A DNA stretch of 19,234 nt from JAATFY01 sp049276515. Its GTDB lineage: Bacteria; Pseudomonadota; Alphaproteobacteria; UBA9219. The notes below the pieces were generated by a model. The model was given only the letters and a program-made list of their open reading frames with translations, was not told the DNA's origin and did not search any database. The stretch lies in contig JBASWO010000051.1 in the NCBI GenBank assembly GCA_049276515.1, positions 1 to 19,234 of the forward strand. The letters run 5' to 3'. Positions within the stretch are counted from its first letter, which is position 1, and each line of letters opens with the position of its first letter. The position numbers and the translations under genes are program-made. Shown piece by piece: positions 7,525-14,181 of the stretch.

Positions 7525-8469
7525 ATGCAAATGAGAAATAATGATGCCTGGGAAGTTGCACCCTTGGCTGTGCGCGCTACTAGCATCCCCTTTCTTGAGA
7601 ATAAAGAAACTGAGTTAGCTCTTGCGCGTGCTTGGTACCATCATAAAGATGTAGCTGCACGAGACGCTCTCCTTCTCCCCCATTTGCGTCTTGTGAGAAA
7701 AATGGCCAGAAAATTTGGCCCCGTTCATTTTAACGATCTTTTTTCAGAGGGCATGACCGGCCTTGTTAAGGCCGTCAATAACTTTAATCCTGAGCGCGGC
7801 TTTCGATTTTCAACTTATGCTCGTTGGTGGGTTGATGCCTATATCAAGGAATATTGGCTACGAAATTCTCATTCAATTGTAGGTCCCAGCCAAACTGGAG
7901 CGCAGAAAAAATTATTTTTTAATTTGGGACGAGTGAAAGACGCTTTAGGTATTTCTTCTAACGGTGATTTATCTCCAGAAAATATTCTCGCAATTAGTGA
8001 AAAGCTCGAAGTACCTCCTGCTGACGTGATATTGGCTCATATGTATCTGAGCAATAAAGACGTGTCCTTGAATGCGCCATCCAGCCATGGTGGTGAAGAT
8101 GATAGATCTTGGGAAGATAAACTTGTATCAGGTGATTTAGGGCCGGAAGAAAAAGTGATCAATATTGATCAGGATAAAAGGCGCCATGAATGGTTGCTAG
8201 CTGCGCTCGAAACACTTAGCGATCGTGAAAAGCGCATTATTATAGCCAGGCGCTTGGCGGAACCAACAGTAACCCTTGAAGATTTGGGGGCTGAATACGG
8301 TGTTTCTCGTGAGCGTATACGCCAAATCGAAGGGCTTGCTTACAAGAAAATGGAGAGATTAATCCGTGCGGCGGCCGCCAATGTTACGGGAGAAGCTTTA
8401 AATGCACCACTTGGGTTGAGAAGGCCGAAGCAAGCAAGAAAGCCTAAGTCCTCACAACTTGCTGCCTAG
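7525..8469 (+). CDS. rpoH: RpoH-type (sigma-32) RNA polymerase sigma factor, divergent
   Basis: Heat-shock sigma factor type: directs RNA polymerase to stress promoters. The 314-aa protein lacks region 1.1. Region 2 spans about 45-120 with HLRLVRKMARKFG, FSEGMTGLVKAVNNFNPERG and FRFSTYARWWVDAYIKEYWL. The RpoH box Q127-KKLFFNL follows, diagnostic of sigma-32. Region 4 ends in a helix-turn-helix at about 249-276 (TLEDLGAEYGVSRERIRQIE). Compared with typical RpoH, the region 2.1-2.2 segment is changed (KFGPVHFNDLF) and the 2.4 segment reads RNSHSIVGPSQTGAQ, so it may be a second RpoH. The ATG at 7525 has no clear Shine-Dalgarno sequence; ATG 7531 is possible. The Lys/Arg-rich tail (299-308) is unusual. 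Several AGA/AGG codons differ from neighbouring genes. Confidence 0.85.
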   Translation: MQMRNNDAWEVAPLAVRATSIPFLENKETELALARAWYHHKDVAARDALLLPHLRLVRKMARKFGPVHFNDLFSEGMTGLVKAVNNFNPERGFRFSTYARWWVDAYIKEYWLRNSHSIVGPSQTGAQKKLFFNLGRVKDALGISSNGDLSPENILAISEKLEVPPADVILAHMYLSNKDVSLNAPSSHGGEDDRSWEDKLVSGDLGPEEKVINIDQDKRRHEWLLAALETLSDREKRIIIARRLAEPTVTLEDLGAEYGVSRERIRQIEGLAYKKMERLIRAAAANVTGEALNAPLGLRRPKQARKPKSSQLAA

Positions 8470-9066
8470 TTAAGCGTTCAAATTCTCGGATACGAAATCC
8501 CAGTTGATGAGATGATTGAGAAAAGCGTCGACCATATCGACACGCTTATTTTGATAATCGAGATAATAGGCATGTTCCCAAACATCGCATGTAAGAAGTG
8601 CCTTTTGGCCTGCAACGAGTGGGTTTACAGCATTGCCAGTTTTTATGATTTCGAGTTTATTTTGATCCAAAACGAGCCAAGCCCAGCCTGAGCCAAATTG
8701 TGTCGTGGCAGCTTCCTTAAACTCTGTCTTAAAATCATCAAAAGAGCCAAAAGCATTCTCTATTAAACTGCCTATTTCACCTTTAGGTTTACCACCACCT
8801 TTAGGCTTCATGGATTGCCAGAAAAAATCATGGTTCCACACCTGTGCGGCATTGTTGAAGATGTTTTTCTTTTTCTGATCTTCGCTTGTTTCTTCGATGA
8901 TCTCTTCAAGCGACGCTTTTTCAAGAGACGTGTCAGCGATTAATTTGTTCAATGTATCGACATAATTTTTGTGATGTTTGCCGTGATGGAAATCAAGCGT
9001 TTGCGCCGACATATAAGGCTGCAAAGCAGATTTGGCGTAAGGTAAGGGCATTAATTGAAACGGCAT
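8470..9066 (-). CDS. sodB: superoxide dismutase, iron type
   Basis: Dismutates superoxide to peroxide and oxygen in the cytoplasm. Metal ligands are visible: H27 in FHHGKHHKNYVD, H79 in NNAAQVWNHDFFW, and D161 and H165 in DVWEHAYYLDY. Q75, in the N-terminal half (AAQVWNH), marks the Fe-type rather than the Mn-type; metal preference is inferred from that. I chose the ATG at 9066 (198 aa) because AGGAGA lies about 8 bases upstream and SodB proteins begin at this point; an in-frame start 13 codons earlier would put the Shine-Dalgarno sequence inside the gene. Its stop abuts the stop of the converging sigma-factor gene. A perfect short palindrome sits in its upstream region. No signal peptide is seen. 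Confidence 0.95.
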   Translation of the reverse strand: MPFQLMPLPYAKSALQPYMSAQTLDFHHGKHHKNYVDTLNKLIADTSLEKASLEEIIEETSEDQKKKNIFNNAAQVWNHDFFWQSMKPKGGGKPKGEIGSLIENAFGSFDDFKTEFKEAATTQFGSGWAWLVLDQNKLEIIKTGNAVNPLVAGQKALLTCDVWEHAYYLDYQNKRVDMVDAFLNHLINWDFVSENLNA

Positions 9067-9120
9067 TACTGATCTCCTCAATATGACGATAGTCTCGTTA
9101 GACAAAAATCATGGCAGAGC

Positions 9121-9135
9121 TATGGCACGGCCATA
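9121..9135 (-). promoter_or_regulatory. perfect palindrome upstream of sodB
   Basis: TATGGC-ACG-GCCATA: 6-bp perfect arms with a 3-base centre, 54 bases upstream of the sodB start and just downstream of the lysR stop. No T run follows on either strand, so a terminator is unlikely. An operator for sodB is possible. It is not a Fur-box look-alike. A recognisable -35/-10 pair for sodB was not found in the 85-base gap. Confidence 0.35.
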
Positions 9136-9151
9136 AAAAGAGCATAAGAAG

Positions 9152-10060
9152 CTAAGTTATAAAAGCTTTGATTGTATTGGCAAAATTCATAACAAAAGGT
9201 GATGTCTCATGACTTCTGTAAGCCAAAGACAAAGGCATCTGGCGATTGGCCTCAGGAATAAAGCCGCATCTATGAAACATAACACCTTCTGGCTGTATCC
9301 GTTGAAAAAACTCCGGAATGAAGGCAATTGCATCGCTTGCAGCAACTATATTCATAATGAAAGGTACTTGAATAACATCCGTCCGGATCGTGGGCGTAAA
9401 TCCATGTTTGCGACAGGCTGATGTTAAAACATCAAAAAAGGGCATACGTGTTTGTCGCAGCGTCAAATAGATGGTCTGATCTTTTAAATCCAAAGGCGTG
9501 AGAATACGTTTGCGTGCCAAAGGATGTTCACGCGATAGTACAATCTTGAGTTCATCTTTGGTAATAGGGTTGATCGCAATATCAGAAGACGCATCATCAC
9601 GCGTGCTCCAAATAAAGCATAAATCAAGTGTGCGGTGATAAAGCCCAGCTAATTGCTTGGCGCTGGTGTTTTCATGCATTTCTAAAGCGACATGGGGATA
9701 AAGCTTTTTAAAGCGCCGAAATATTTTGGACAAAATGGGGTGAATGGGTGCTGAATAATTAAGGCCAATGCGCAAAGTGCCCGTTTGACCTTCGGCAACA
9801 GCGCGCGCTCGCACGCCAGCCTTTTCCATATCCAAAAGAAGCGTGCGCGCGTCCTGCAAAAACTGCTGACCTGCAGGCGTGATCTCAACTTTACGTTTGG
9901 TGCGTATCAAAAGTTGCACACCAAGATCCATTTCAAGCGCGGCAATCTGCTGACTAAGTGGTGGTTGAGACATATGAAGACGTTGCGCTGCGCGCCCGAA
10001 ATGAAGCTCTTCGGCTACGGCCACAAAATATTTCAGTTGGCGGCGATCATAATTAGTCAT
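9152..10060 (-). CDS. LysR-family transcriptional regulator
   Basis: 302 aa, normal LysR length. The N-terminal winged helix-turn-helix (about 4-63) includes LKYFVAVAEELHFGRAAQRLHMSQPPLSQQIAALE, typical of the CatM/BenM/HcaR branch. A linker helix follows (about 64-92), then the periplasmic-binding-protein-like effector domain from TGTLRIGLNY onwards. It has no OxyR-like redox cysteine pair, so it is not an obvious peroxide sensor despite lying upstream of sodB. The ATG at 10060 is the first possible start (a stop lies just upstream in frame); its Shine-Dalgarno sequence is poor. LysR proteins usually control a divergent neighbour, here the HicA-like gene, through sites in the shared region; that is inference. 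The effector is unknown. Confidence 0.9.
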   Translation of the reverse strand: MTNYDRRQLKYFVAVAEELHFGRAAQRLHMSQPPLSQQIAALEMDLGVQLLIRTKRKVEITPAGQQFLQDARTLLLDMEKAGVRARAVAEGQTGTLRIGLNYSAPIHPILSKIFRRFKKLYPHVALEMHENTSAKQLAGLYHRTLDLCFIWSTRDDASSDIAINPITKDELKIVLSREHPLARKRILTPLDLKDQTIYLTLRQTRMPFFDVLTSACRKHGFTPTIRTDVIQVPFIMNIVAASDAIAFIPEFFQRIQPEGVMFHRCGFIPEANRQMPLSLAYRSHETSPFVMNFANTIKAFIT

Positions 10061-10152
10061 TTGATTATCATATCACAGAGATACAAATCATATATTTTAC
10101 ATATATATAAAACGACGTCAAATTTTCTCCATTAACAACCATGGAGATCATT
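10061..10152. promoter_or_regulatory. AT-rich divergent control region, lysR / HicA-like gene
   Basis: 92 bases that are strikingly AT-rich in the centre. ATATAT-tttac-ATATAT (10090-10106) forms an imperfect palindrome, and TATAAA at 10106-10111 could be a -10 box for the rightward genes, though no clear -35 is visible. This is a plausible place for LysR binding or for autoregulation of the small-gene pair. GGAG at 10143-10146 is the Shine-Dalgarno sequence for the ATG at 10153. Confidence 0.4.
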
Positions 10153-10335
10153 ATGAAGGGACAGCAACTCATTAGGGAATTTAAACGTCAGGCTCGCGAA
10201 GCTGGCAAAGTGTTGGAAATTGAGCACACACGTAAAGCTGTATTTGTGACGTGCGGCGATAGAAGGGTCAAATTATCATGTAATAGCCGCGATATAGACA
10301 ATGTGCCGCAATATTTCAAAAGACTTGGGTTGTGA
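10153..10335 (+). CDS. small HicA-like basic protein (possible toxin)
   Basis: 60 aa. The start MKGQQLIREFKRQAREAG, the middle CGDRRVKL and the end FKRLGL follow the layout of phage-type HicA mRNA interferases, which open with a KGxxLIR helix, have a GDRR-like hairpin and end in QLGI/RLGL. The canonical Gly-Ser-His motif is missing: the region reads HTRKAVFV, with only H25 nearby. Function may therefore be lost or different, and the HicA link is tentative. I chose the ATG at 10153, preceded by GGAG, rather than the ATG at 10141, which contains that Shine-Dalgarno sequence. Four of eight Arg codons are AGA/AGG, unlike tsaD or alaC nearby, which suggests acquired DNA. A second small gene starts 10 bases downstream. 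Confidence 0.6.
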   Translation: MKGQQLIREFKRQAREAGKVLEIEHTRKAVFVTCGDRRVKLSCNSRDIDNVPQYFKRLGL

Positions 10336-10345
10336 GCGTGGCGAT

Positions 10346-10633
10346 ATGAATGATCATGTCTATCAACTTGAAACTGTCAAAAATGAAGTGACTCAACTCT
10401 ATGTGGACATCAAAGTTACTCAGCTAAGAACGGGTCTCGTAGAAATCTTAAAACCTATAGATCGTCACGAGGATCAATTGGCTTTCGAAAACCAATTGGG
10501 TGAAATTCTTGGCGGAATAGGTGCGGTCGAAAAACTATATTGGTATTGTGATCGACCCCAGCTAACGCAATCTGGTTATGTGGCTATGAGAAGAGCCTAT
10601 AATTTAGCCCATCATCCGGGGTGGGATGGGTAA
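10346..10633 (+). CDS. hypothetical 95-aa protein paired with the HicA-like gene
   Basis: I do not recognise the family. The protein is mildly acidic (about 13 Asp/Glu against 9 Lys/Arg) and has no signal peptide or membrane segment. The first half is predicted to be helical or strand-helix (YQLETVKNEVTQLYVDIKV). The end is aromatic and basic (EKLYWYCDRPQLTQSGY, RRAYNLAHHPGWDG). It does not resemble HicB, which would have a ribbon-helix-helix or partial RNase H fold. The ATG at 10346 is 10 bases after the HicA-like stop, so the two are probably one transcript and the protein could be a partner of the upstream product. The Shine-Dalgarno sequence is weak. Three of five Arg codons are AGA. It ends two bases before the stop of the converging flavoprotein gene. 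Confidence 0.6.
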   Translation: MNDHVYQLETVKNEVTQLYVDIKVTQLRTGLVEILKPIDRHEDQLAFENQLGEILGGIGAVEKLYWYCDRPQLTQSGYVAMRRAYNLAHHPGWDG

Positions 10634-10635
10634 TC

Positions 10636-12033
10636 TTAGAAGCCCGTTGCGATGCGTTCGACCAACTGTTTAACAGTTGGGACAAAGCCATTTGCGTACC
10701 AAGGATCAGATGCAAAACGGTAAGCGTTATGGCCAGCGAACATCAACTGATCTTCAACACCACGGTCATGGCTGATGTTCTGAAGCGTTTTCTGAATGCA
10801 GAAAGAACGTGGATCAGGCTTACGGCCTGTTGTGCCAGCTTCGTTTTGTGACCAGTTCGAGAAATTACAGGCTGACAGACAGCCCATGCAGGCAATCTGA
10901 TCAGCGAGAATTTGCTGAGCATGTTCAGGCGTTTCAAAAACGAGCGTGCTATCAGGTGTACGCAAAGGTTTTGTAAAACCTGCTGCAATCCAGTTTTTAG
11001 CATGTACGAGATCGCCGGGTGCCAGATAAACAGGCTTACCAACAGCGCCCACTTGGAAGGCTTCTGTATGCTCACCCATCTGCTCAAGCGAATAAGCGAC
11101 TTGGCGCTCGGAGCGTTCATGCAGTTCTTGCAAGAAAGGATTGCGGACAGCTGAAGAATAGAAACCTGTTGGTGAAAAACGGTTCAAATACACATCACCC
11201 TGTTGCAGGGTCAAAAGACGTTGCTTCCAGGCATTGGAAATAGGGCTTTCTTGGGTGAGAAGAGGGCGTGTACCAAACTGGAAAGCAATCGGACCAATTT
11301 CGGGATTATCGAGCCAGTGATCCCATTCCGAGATCCACCAAACACCACCCGCCATAATAATCGGCACATCATCCAATCCCCATTCGCGCATCATGCTGCG
11401 TAGGGCAACAACACGAGGATAGGGATCTTCTGGTTTTTTGGGATCTTCGCTGTTGGACAAACCATTATGTCCACCGGCTAGCCACGGATCTTCATAGACA
11501 ACGCCGCCTAAGAGTTCGCGATGTTTATGATAAGCACGTAACCATAAAGCACGGAAAGCACGTGCGGATGAGACAATAGGATAATAATAGATGTTATATT
11601 TTGCGGCGATCTCGGCCACTTTGTAAGGCATACCTGCACCGCAGGTGACGCCATGCACCAAACCTTTGGCACCTTCCATGATGCCTTCAAGAATATGCTC
11701 AGCAGCACCCATTTCCCAAAGGATGTTCATGTGAACGCGGCCTTGGCCGTTTGATAATTCATGCGCTTTCTGCGCTTGCGTAATTCCGCCTTTGATAGAG
11801 TAGGCGATCAATTCTTGATGGCGCGCTTTGCGATCACGTCCATGATAAATTTGTGCGATGGGTGTGCCATCAGCTTCATAACTGTCTGCGTTAACGCCTG
11901 AGAAAGTTCCAACGCCGCCGGCTGCTGCCCAAGCACCAGAGCTTTCGCCGTTTGACACGGAAATACCCTTACCGCCTTCAACTAACGGTAGGACTTCACG
12001 ACCTGAAATAAGTAGGGGCTTAAGTGGCTTCAC
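10636..12033 (-). CDS. nitronate monooxygenase-like flavoprotein with C-terminal Cys cluster
   Basis: 465-aa FMN-dependent TIM-barrel enzyme of the nitronate monooxygenase / 2-nitropropane dioxygenase superfamily, oxidising nitronates or related compounds; the true substrate is unknown. The FMN and active-site motifs are visible: GGVGTFSG (39-46), HGVTCGAGMP (127-136), AGGHNG with H188, the phosphate-binding IMAGGVW (226-232) and FQFGTRPL (251-258). It is clearly longer than the usual 320-380 aa. The extra C-terminal part holds C382-x2-C385-x3-C389 and C412, which may bind metal or an Fe-S cluster; this is inference. The start is GTG at 12033, with AAAGGA about 10 bases upstream; the nearby ATG is out of frame. 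It lies 53 bases downstream of the phosphodiesterase gene, so it may share a transcript. Confidence 0.85.
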   Translation of the reverse strand: MKPLKPLLISGREVLPLVEGGKGISVSNGESSGAWAAAGGVGTFSGVNADSYEADGTPIAQIYHGRDRKARHQELIAYSIKGGITQAQKAHELSNGQGRVHMNILWEMGAAEHILEGIMEGAKGLVHGVTCGAGMPYKVAEIAAKYNIYYYPIVSSARAFRALWLRAYHKHRELLGGVVYEDPWLAGGHNGLSNSEDPKKPEDPYPRVVALRSMMREWGLDDVPIIMAGGVWWISEWDHWLDNPEIGPIAFQFGTRPLLTQESPISNAWKQRLLTLQQGDVYLNRFSPTGFYSSAVRNPFLQELHERSERQVAYSLEQMGEHTEAFQVGAVGKPVYLAPGDLVHAKNWIAAGFTKPLRTPDSTLVFETPEHAQQILADQIACMGCLSACNFSNWSQNEAGTTGRKPDPRSFCIQKTLQNISHDRGVEDQLMFAGHNAYRFASDPWYANGFVPTVKQLVERIATGF

Positions 12034-12086
12034 GCGGCTTCATCCTTTGCTTTGGGCGGACGTAATATGGCGGTAATGAAGAGGTT

Positions 12087-12833
12087 TTACAACGCTTTGA
12101 TAATCTCGCGTGGATTATCTGAAAACACTGCCGTAACACCCCAATGTAGCAATTCTTTTGCCCTTAATGGGTCATTGACGGTATAGGCCAAAATCGGCAG
12201 ATCGGCCTGTAATAATTGACGCATTCGCTGCTGGGTAATCAGCGATGCATTCAAATTAATGGTTGAAGCAACAGTTTTGGATACTAACTCTGGCCAATCG
12301 GCATGCCACTCATCCAGCAAGAGGCCGCGGGGCCAGTCGGGATGCAGCCGGGAGGCAATCGTCAGGGCTTCAACATCAAAACTTGATAAAAGAGGTGGCG
12401 GGTAGTTATGCGGCCAGATTTTCATCATTTCGATTAAAGTGATCATCGTTGTCGCCTGCGTACGACCAGGGCAGGGCTTTAATTCGAGATTGATGCGCAA
12501 GTTGTGATCAAGAACAAACCGTAAAGCATCGATCAAAAGCGGCACGGGCTCACCGGCAAAACCAGGATTGAACCAACTGCCGGCATCAAGTTTTTGAATA
12601 TCATCCCAGGTTAAATCAGCAACAGCGCCTTTGCCGTTGGTTGTGCGATTGACGGTGTCGTCATGCATGAGAATGGGTACGCCGTCATGCGTTAATTTCA
12701 CATCTGTTTCAATCCAGCTCGCCCCACTTGCGGCAACTTTAGCAAAAGCAGCCATAGTGTTTTCTGGCGCTTCAGAGCGCACGCCACGATGAGCGATAAC
12801 GGGGGGTAAAAAGGTAAAGTTAAAAACGGGCAT
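12087..12833 (-). CDS. ugpQ: glycerophosphodiester phosphodiesterase
   Basis: Hydrolyses glycerophosphodiesters from phospholipid turnover to glycerol 3-phosphate and an alcohol. TIM-barrel GDPD motifs: VIAHRGVRSEAPENTMAAF with H15, R16 and E24; E42 and D44 in WIETDVKLTHDG; and catalytic H57 in PILMHDDTVNRTTNG. Later ELKP and the C-terminal ILAYTVND also fit. No signal peptide is seen, so it is probably cytoplasmic as in UgpQ. I chose the ATG at 12833 (248 aa). A TTG 12 codons earlier, overlapping the upstream small gene, is the alternative; neither has a good Shine-Dalgarno sequence, so coupling to the upstream gene is likely. The glycerol 3-phosphate formed is the substrate of GpsA, encoded divergently close by. 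Confidence 0.9.
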   Translation of the reverse strand: MPVFNFTFLPPVIAHRGVRSEAPENTMAAFAKVAASGASWIETDVKLTHDGVPILMHDDTVNRTTNGKGAVADLTWDDIQKLDAGSWFNPGFAGEPVPLLIDALRFVLDHNLRINLELKPCPGRTQATTMITLIEMMKIWPHNYPPPLLSSFDVEALTIASRLHPDWPRGLLLDEWHADWPELVSKTVASTINLNASLITQQRMRQLLQADLPILAYTVNDPLRAKELLHWGVTAVFSDNPREIIKAL

Positions 12834-12852
12834 GCGGGCGGGTATATAGCCG

Positions 12853-13050
12853 TTACTTCTTGAATGCAATCATAGCTATGGCAAAGCAGAGTAAAGCGCC
12901 AGCCTGCAGGAATACCCGGGTGCGCATTAATTTGTTGCCATATTTACGGTTAAATTCTCCACCTTTAGCCATACTGAGGATGCCTAAAACCAAGGCGCCC
13001 AAAACAGCGGCCATTGTCAACATCATAAGGATAAAGAAGACAGAACTCAT
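12853..13050 (-). CDS. twin-TM small membrane protein, HIG1-type
   Basis: 65 aa with two hydrophobic segments (about 4-26 and 47-62) separated by a short basic loop. The loop and start of TM2, GGEFNRKYGNKLMRTRVFLQ, contain RxRxxxQ, close to the HIG1-domain motif (Q/I)x3(R/H)xRx3Q, with N where Q/I is expected. Alphaproteobacteria carry many such twin transmembrane proteins. Mitochondrial relatives (Rcf1/HIGD) associate with cytochrome oxidase and respiratory supercomplexes, so an inner-membrane respiratory role is a family-based guess. The ATG has GAGG six bases upstream. It is the first gene of a leftward group with the phosphodiesterase and flavoprotein genes and is divergent from tsaD. Confidence 0.8.
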   Translation of the reverse strand: MSSVFFILMMLTMAAVLGALVLGILSMAKGGEFNRKYGNKLMRTRVFLQAGALLCFAIAMIAFKK

Positions 13051-13128
13051 ATTTGCCTCGCTCCCAGACTTTTGTGTTATGGGTGTGAGATTAGCGGCTT
13101 TAGCCCCTTATGTCTTTAGAGTTTACGA
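13051..13128. promoter_or_regulatory. divergent intergenic region, HIG1-type gene / tsaD
   Basis: 78 bases that must hold promoters for both directions. I see no convincing -35/-10 pair on either strand; TTGTGT on the plus strand lacks a matching -10. The Shine-Dalgarno sequence of the leftward gene (GAGG) lies at its left edge. Confidence 0.3.
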
Positions 13129-14154
13129 ATGCTTGTTCTTGGACTTGAAACCAGTTGTGATGAAACGGCGGTCGGTATCGTCAATGCCGAACGACAGATT
13201 TTGGCCAATATTATTGCCTCACAACTTGCCGACCATGAGCCGTATGGCGGCGTGGTCCCAGAAATAGCGGCGCGTGCCCATTTAGATCATATCGATGATC
13301 TTTTAGATCGCGCCCTTCAAGAAGCGGGCATCACCCTTGATCAGCTCTCGGGTATTGCTGCTACATGCGGTCCTGGTCTCATTGGTGGTGTGATGGTGGG
13401 CGCTATGATGGGTAAAGCCCTAGCGGCAGTTAAGAAATTGCCCTTTATCGCTGTCAATCATTTAGAGGCTCATGCTCTCACTGTGCGTCTTACCGATAAT
13501 GTATCATTCCCTTATTTACTGTTGCTGGTTTCAGGCGGTCACTGCCAACTTCTTTTAGTAAAGGGTGTAGGTGATTATAAAAAACTGGGCGGCACTATCG
13601 ATGATGCAGTTGGTGAATGTTTTGATAAGGGAGCCAAGCTCTTAGGCCTTGGCTATCCCGGCGGTCCGCTCTTAGAAAAAGCAGCGCTTCATGGAAATGC
13701 AAAAGCTTTTGCTTTGCCGCGACCCATGTTGGGACGCGAGGGCTGCGATTTTTCTTTCTCGGGTCTTAAAACGGCCCTGCGACATTTAGTTGATGAAGAA
13801 AAAACGCCATCCAAGAATTTTGTTGCCGATGCTGCAGCAAGTTTTCAAGCCGCTATCGCCGATATCCTTTTTGATCGTACGCAACATGCGCTGGATGCCT
13901 TACAAAATGAAAATTTGAATATTACTGCTCTCGTCGTAGCAGGGGGTGTAGCGGCAAATCAGACGCTTCGAGCCCGGCTCACGGAATTGGCTGAGAATTA
14001 CAAAGTTCCTTTTGTGGCACCACCTCTCGATTTATGCACAGATAATGGCGTTATGGTTGCTTGGGCAGGTCTTGAGCGTTTACGGCTGGGACAAAGCGAT
14101 AATCTTGATATTGCTACACGTCCTCGTTGGCCGCTTGATAAGGCTGTTGCCTAA
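13129..14154 (+). CDS. tsaD: tRNA N6-adenosine threonylcarbamoyltransferase
   Basis: Transfers threonylcarbamoyl from TC-AMP to A37 of ANN-decoding tRNAs, with TsaB and TsaE. 341 aa, full length. It opens with MLVLGLETSCDETAVGIV and the GGVVPEIAARAHL segment. The metal ligands H111 and H115 are in NHLEAHAL. Nucleotide-binding parts of the ASKHA fold are LVSGGHCQ (133-140), GGTIDDAVGECFDK and AGGVAAN (271-277). D305 in TDNGVMVAWAG supplies the last ligand. The ATG has only a weak AGAG upstream. It is followed by gpsA (27 bases) and an EVE-domain gene (2 bases), an arrangement common in alphaproteobacteria, so all three are probably co-transcribed. Confidence 0.97.
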   Translation: MLVLGLETSCDETAVGIVNAERQILANIIASQLADHEPYGGVVPEIAARAHLDHIDDLLDRALQEAGITLDQLSGIAATCGPGLIGGVMVGAMMGKALAAVKKLPFIAVNHLEAHALTVRLTDNVSFPYLLLLVSGGHCQLLLVKGVGDYKKLGGTIDDAVGECFDKGAKLLGLGYPGGPLLEKAALHGNAKAFALPRPMLGREGCDFSFSGLKTALRHLVDEEKTPSKNFVADAAASFQAAIADILFDRTQHALDALQNENLNITALVVAGGVAANQTLRARLTELAENYKVPFVAPPLDLCTDNGVMVAWAGLERLRLGQSDNLDIATRPRWPLDKAVA

Positions 14155-14181
14155 AAGCCCAGAAGTCGTTAGCAAAACCAT

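Noticed and set aside
9067..9105. 13-codon longer start of superoxide dismutase
   Set aside because: It would include the AGGAGA Shine-Dalgarno sequence; SodB proteins begin at MPFQLMPLPY.
9152..10060. LysR protein as OxyR because it sits upstream of sodB
   Set aside because: No redox-active cysteine pair in the OxyR context; the sequence is closer to the CatM/BenM/HcaR branch.
10141..10152. Upstream ATG for the HicA-like gene
   Set aside because: GGAG lies inside these four codons at ideal distance from the ATG at 10153, and HicA-type proteins start at MKG.
12834..12869. TTG start of the phosphodiesterase inside the upstream small gene
   Set aside because: Not excluded, but the ATG at 12833 is adjacent to the conserved core and neither start has a Shine-Dalgarno sequence.
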